This document shows positions 60,430-64,000 of a DNA stretch of 64,000 nt, in pieces. The stretch is taken from positions 153,878,473 to 153,942,472 of the forward strand of contig NC_134399.1 in assembly GCF_050003625.1 (NCBI RefSeq), given 5' to 3'. The stretch's first letter is position 1. Each line of letters starts with the position of its first letter. This DNA is from Haematobia irritans. Lineage: Eukaryota > Arthropoda > Insecta > Diptera > Muscidae. The notes under the pieces are model-generated. The model worked only from the letters and a program-made list of their open reading frames with translations. It was not told where the DNA came from and did no database searches. Both the position numbers and the translations under genes were made by a program.

Positions 60430-63010
60430 GTTAAAGAAAAAATTTAAATAGAAATAGAGTTTTGACAAAATATTCTATAGAATATTCTACACAAATAAAT
60501 TGTTGATAAAATGTTGTACAAAAAAATGGCAAAATTTTCTATGGAAATAAAATTTGGCAAAATTTTCTATAAAAATAAAATTTTGACAAAATATTCTACA
60601 AAAAAAATTTTCTATAGAAATAAAACTTTGACAAAATTTTCTATAGAAATAAAATTTTGGCAAAATTTTTTATCGAAATAAAAATTTGTCAACGTTTTAT
60701 ATAGAAATAAAATTTTACAAAATTTTTAAATATTGAAAAAATTTTGTATACAAATAAAATTTTGTATAGAAATAACATTTTGACAAAATTTTATATAGAA
60801 AAAACATTTTGCCAAAATTTTGTATAGAAATAAAATTTTGACGAAATTGTCTATCGCAATAAAATTTTGACGAAATTATCTATAGAAATAAAATTTTGAT
60901 AAAATTTTCTACAGAAATATAATTTTGGCAAAATTTTGTATAGTATACAATTTTGACAAAATTTTCTATAGCAATAAAACAAAAAATTTTCTATCGAAAT
61001 AAAATATTGAGAAAATTTTCTATAAAAATAAAATTTTTATAGGAATAATTTTTGGCAAAATTTTGTTTAGAAATAAAATTTTGACAAAATTTTCTAATTC
61101 AATAAAATTTTGACAAAAGTTTGTATAGAAATAAAATTTTGAAAAAACAAAAATATACAAATAAAATTTTGATTAAATTTTCTATAGGAATAACTTTTTG
61201 ACAAAATTTTGTTAAGAAATAAAATTTTGACAAAAGTTTGTATAGAAATAAAATTTTGAAAGAATTTTCTATATAAACAAAATGTTGACAAAAGTTTGTA
61301 TAGAAATAAAACTTTGAAAGAATTTTGTATACAGATAAAATTTTGTATAGAAATAAAATTTTGACAAAGTTTTTATAGAAAGGAAATTTTGACGCAATTC
61401 AAAATTTTCTATAGGAATAAATTTTTGTTGTTGTTTTTATTGCAGCTTAAAACCATACATTGACTAAACTACAAGTGTAGCTTAACCAACAGAGGAAAAG
61501 AATGTTTGTCAAATTTATTTTTGACAAAATTTTGTTAAGAAATAAAATTTTGACAAAAGTTTGTATAGAAATAAAATTTTGACAAAAGTTTGTATAGAAA
61601 TAAAATTTTTAAATAATTTTCTATATAAACAAAATGTTGGCAAAAGTTTGTATAGAAATAAAACTTTGAAAGAATTTTGTATGCAGATAAAATTTTGTAT
61701 AGAAATAAAATTTTGACAAAATTTTTTATAGAAATAAAATTTTGACAAAGTTTCTACAGAAAGAAAATTTTGACACAATTCTCTAGGCAATAAAATTTTG
61801 ACGAAATTATCTATAGAAATAAATTTTTGGCAAAATTTTGTATAGGAATACAATTTTGACAAAATTTTGTATAGAAATACAATTTTGACAAAATTTGCTA
61901 TAGAAATAAAATTTTACAAAATATTCTGTCGAAATAAAATTTTTGCAAAGCTTTCTATAGAAATACAATTTTGACGAAATTTTCTATTAGAAATAAAATT
62001 TTGACAAAATTTTCTATAGAAATAAAATTTTACAAAATTTTCTATAGAAATAAAACTTTGACAAAAATTTTCTATAGAAATAAAATGTTGGCAACATTTT
62101 CTATAGAAATAAAATGTTGGCAACATTTTCTATCGAAATAAAATATTGTCAAAATTTTCTATAGAAATACAATTTTACAAAATTTTATTTCGATAGAAAA
62201 TTTTGACAAAATTTTCTATAGGAATTTTTTGAAAATTTTCTATATAAATAAAATTTTTACAAAAGTTTGTATAGAAATAAAATTTTGTATATAAATAAAA
62301 TTTTGTATAGAAATAAAATTTTGACAAAATTTCTATAGAAATAAAATTTTGACAAAATTTTCTATAGAAATAAAATTTTGACAAAATTATCTATAGAAAT
62401 AAAATTTTGACAAAATTTTTCTATAGAAATAAAATTTTGACAAAATTTTCTATAGTAATAAAATTTTGACAAATTTTCTATAGAAATAAAACTTTAGCAA
62501 AATTTTTAATAAAAATAAAATTTTGACAAACATTTTGACGAATGTATCTATAGAAAAAAATTGGAGAAAATTTTCTATACAAATAAAAATTCTATAGAAA
62601 TAGAATTTTGAGAAAAATTTCTACAGGAGTAATAGGCTGACATAATTTTCCATAGAAATAAATTTTTGACACAATTTTCTATAGAAATAAAATTTTGACA
62701 AAAAATTCTATAGAAATAAAATTTTTACAAAAAATTCTATAGAAATAAATTTTTTACAAAATTTTCTTTAGAAATGAAATTTTGACAAAATGTTTTATCG
62801 AAATAAATTTTTCGCAAAATTTTCTATCAAAATAAAATATTGAGAAAATTTTCTATAGAAATAAAGTTTTGACAAAATTTTGTATAGAAATAAAATTTTG
62901 ACAAAATTTTCTAAAGGAATAAATTTTTGCCAAAATTTTGTATAGAAATAAAATTTTGAAAAAATTTTGTAAACAAATAAAATTTTGTATAGAAATAACA
63001 TTTTAAAAAA
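60430..63010. repeat. Long 29-bp minisatellite array downstream of Hsp27 (about 2.5 kb)
   Basis: Roughly 85-90 degenerate units, each with a TTTCTATAGAAATAAAATTT core followed by TTGACAAAA-like bases. Variants (TTTGTATAGAAA, TTTATATAGAAA, dropped 12-15 base blocks) are mixed. The array is interrupted once at about 61423-61505. Apparent open frames rich in FYFYRKFCQNFISIENF are translations of the repeat and not proteins. Confidence 0.93.
61423..61505 (-). mobile_element. Short insertion in the minisatellite, possibly a LINE 3' end
   Basis: About 80 bases unrelated to the minisatellite interrupt it. Read on the minus strand it ends in a CAACAACAA-type tail after GCTGCAATAAAAAC, like the 3' end of a Jockey-group LINE. 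No coding part remains. Confidence 0.4.
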
Positions 63011-63013
63011 ATT

Positions 63014-63019
63014 TTTATT
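63014..63019 (-). terminator. Polyadenylation signal AATAAA of Hsp27
   Basis: AATAAA on the minus strand about 215 bases after the Hsp27 stop, at the edge of the minisatellite. It is the last hexamer in non-repeat DNA, so the 3' UTR would be about 200-240 nt and end where the array begins. Confidence 0.5.
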
Positions 63020-63177
63020 GAGTATAGTTGAGTCTTGGATTCTCCAATTTATATTCATGAGACAATGGTATTTCAGAAAATAGTACGGAAACATAAAACA
63101 AAAAAGTACAAAACAATTCAATAAATAAGAATAGAATAAAGTGTTGATAAAAAATGAAATGCAAGAGAAGACAAAAA

Positions 63178-63234
63178 TTATTTGGCAGTTACGGCTTCCT
63201 TTTCAGAGCCTCCATTCTGGGCTTGTTTTAAGGA
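63178..63234 (-). pseudogene. In-frame continuation of Hsp27 tail after the stop codon
   Basis: Directly after the Hsp27 TAA the same frame stays open for 18 codons (S-L-K-Q-A-Q-N-G-G-S-E-K-E-A-V-T-A-K) and ends at a second TAA (63178-63180). Drosophila Hsp27 ends in a similar hydrophilic Asn/Gly/Ser-Glu-Lys tail, so this looks like the ancestral C-terminus. The first stop is then a recent nonsense change, an allelic or sequencing variant, or a readthrough stop. The full frame would give about 208 residues, in the usual Hsp27 size range. Confidence 0.7.
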
Positions 63235-63804
63235 TTAGGCGTCCGGTTGTTTAACATTCAAATGAGCTGGACCTGTTTGTTGAATCTGCACAATGCGTTC
63301 GTTCGTTAGAGCCTTATTTGGTGGAGGTGGAGCATTTACAGTCAGTACTCCGTCCGACGAAATGGTCGAGTGTACGTCTTTGGCATCGTAGTCCTTGGGT
63401 AGGGTGTACTTACGCACAAAATGGCGTTGTATCATACCATGTTCATCTTCTCGCTCCTCATGTTTGCCTTCAACAATAACCATGTTGTCAACCGTCTTCA
63501 CAGTCAATTCACTTGGTTTGAATTGAGACACATCCATGCACACTTGGAAACCGTCTTTACCCACAGTTGGTATTAGGCTCGTACATGAATCGTTTCTTTC
63601 ACGATGTTGCCGGCGTTTGCTTAGTGCGTATGGTGAGTAAAGGGGTCGGCGCGCATAATGGCTCCATCTGGGACGATGAAAAATGTCCACAGGATTGATG
63701 CCCAATGCAAAATCATCATCCAAGAATCGATCCCATTCATCCATAGCACGATGTTCAGTATCCATATCACGAGCCAAATGCATTAATATCGGAACCAGCG
63801 ACAT
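63235..63804 (-). CDS. Hsp27: Small heat-shock protein Hsp27 (189 aa, C-terminal tail cut by an in-frame stop)
   Basis: ATP-independent chaperone of the alpha-crystallin/Hsp20 family that binds unfolding proteins in large oligomers; in Drosophila the family member is heat- and ecdysone-inducible and found in nucleus and cytosol. The N-terminus MSLVPILMHLARDMD and the WDRFLDDDFALG segment match fly Hsp27 N-termini. The alpha-crystallin domain spans about residues 82-160, starting at VGKDGFQVCMDVSQFKPSEL, with EGKHEERED and RHFVRKYTLP; Arg131 is the conserved core arginine. A V-x-I anchor (V172-Q-I174) lies in ERIVQIQQTGPAHLNV. I chose this ATG (63804) because homology begins there and it has a good context (AACATG). 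An in-frame ATG 29 codons upstream adds only unrelated residues. Intronless, as usual for the family. Odd: the TAA at 63235-63237 is followed in frame by a Hsp27-like tail (separate entry). The gene sits between minisatellite arrays. Identity is near certain; whether the short form is the real product is open. Confidence 0.96.
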   Translation of the reverse strand: MSLVPILMHLARDMDTEHRAMDEWDRFLDDDFALGINPVDIFHRPRWSHYARRPLYSPYALSKRRQHRERNDSCTSLIPTVGKDGFQVCMDVSQFKPSELTVKTVDNMVIVEGKHEEREDEHGMIQRHFVRKYTLPKDYDAKDVHSTISSDGVLTVNAPPPPNKALTNERIVQIQQTGPAHLNVKQPDA

Positions 63805-63908
63805 GTTAAAGTTTTCAGTTTCTTTTGTATAAAAATTTAAAAAAGTTAACTGCTGTAAGCACACCGACGCGCACAAGTTCAATTTTTGCACTCAAAAATT
63901 GAACTTGT
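63805..63908 (-). promoter_or_regulatory. Hsp27 5' leader and a 16-bp perfect inverted repeat
   Basis: The 104 bases before the Hsp27 ATG are the only non-minisatellite upstream DNA in view. The A-rich part next to the ATG resembles heat-shock leaders. At 63873-63888 and 63893-63908 two perfect 16-bp arms (ACAAGTTCAATTTTTG and its complement) are separated by CACT and could form a hairpin. No canonical nGAAnnTTCn heat-shock element and no well-placed TATA box is visible here. The real control region must lie in or beyond the array at 63909-64000. Confidence 0.45.
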
Positions 63909-64000
63909 CAAAATTTCTTTAGAAATTAAATTTTGACGAAATTGTCTATGGCAATAAAATTTTGATGAAATTATCTATAGAAATAAAACTTTGACAAAAA
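63909..64000. repeat. 29-bp minisatellite upstream of Hsp27 (runs off the window)
   Basis: Three degenerate units of the TTTCTATAGAAA / TTTTGACAAAA minisatellite begin immediately after the inverted repeat and continue past the edge. The orientation is the same as in the array at 60.4-63.0 kb. Confidence 0.85.

Noticed and set aside
60430..63010. TTTCTATAGAAA palindromes as arrays of heat-shock elements near Hsp27
   Set aside because: TTC and GAA are separated by four bases; a canonical element needs two. The same palindrome occurs throughout unrelated elements.
61094..63121. Open frames rich in FYFYRKFCQNFISIENFVKILF on the minus strand (also at 10942, 21187, 44760 and elsewhere)
   Set aside because: They are translations of the 29-bp minisatellite (period 29 residues over 87 bases), in AT-only codons and present wherever the repeat occurs.
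63805..63891. Upstream in-frame ATG extending Hsp27 by 29 residues
   Set aside because: The added residues do not resemble any Hsp27 N-terminus, and the MSLVPIL start matches the family and has a better ATG context.

Overview
This window looks like nuclear DNA of a higher fly (Schizophora). A calyptrate or muscid fly is my inference, from an Hsp27 gene that closely follows the Drosophila family plus very AT-rich, repeat-dominated DNA. There is no bacterial, plasmid or phage organisation. Only one protein-coding gene is secure: a small heat-shock protein of the Hsp27 type on the minus strand at the right edge (63235-63804). A second, weak candidate is a spliced secreted or membrane protein at 52875-53626. 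A set of exon-like modules lies on the minus strand at 41.8-42.8 kb.

Almost everything else is transposable elements and their wreckage. Three related interspersed families, which I call A, B and C, fill about half the window. One end of each carries a GC-rich hairpin next to ACAAGTA; the other end is GGGTATA. Between them lie tandem units (153 bp in A) with recurring CCCATATAAACCGAT-type blocks. They insert between A residues (T residues on the other strand) without target duplication. Empty sites and an interrupted reading frame inside this window show this. The architecture resembles DINE-1/Helentron-associated non-autonomous elements, but that assignment is inference. A 29-bp minisatellite built round the 12-bp palindrome TTTCTATAGAAA occurs inside A elements, inside hAT-type elements and as long arrays (10.9-12.8 kb, 60.4-63.0 kb). 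It also abuts Hsp27 on both sides.

Layout: 1-10 kb, A and B elements with a TA-flanked MITE and tRNA-like modules; 10.5-12.8 kb, minisatellite array; 13.7-15.6 kb, intact A with 153-bp units; 16-18.4 kb, C and B, the latter with a perfect 105-bp inverted repeat; 19.4-22.4 kb, A, hAT, LINE and SINE; 25-27 kb, a degenerate interspersed repeat; 27.1-30.8 kb, two non-autonomous hAT-like elements with 8-bp duplications, one inside a B element; 31.2 kb, Tc1 transposase relic; 35.7-36.7 kb, BEL/Pao remnant; 37.1-39.8 kb, LINE split by a C element, then a mariner relic; 41.8-42.8 kb, exon-like tandem array; 43.1-47.0 kb, a MITE and a complete hAT element carrying four nested insertions; 48.4-51.3 kb and 54.3-58.7 kb, more A, C, SINE and (AT)n; 60.4-64 kb, minisatellite and Hsp27.

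No tRNA, rRNA or CRISPR gene was found. Coordinates of degenerate elements are approximate to about 10-30 bases. Those of elements with stated target duplications or empty sites were read base by base.
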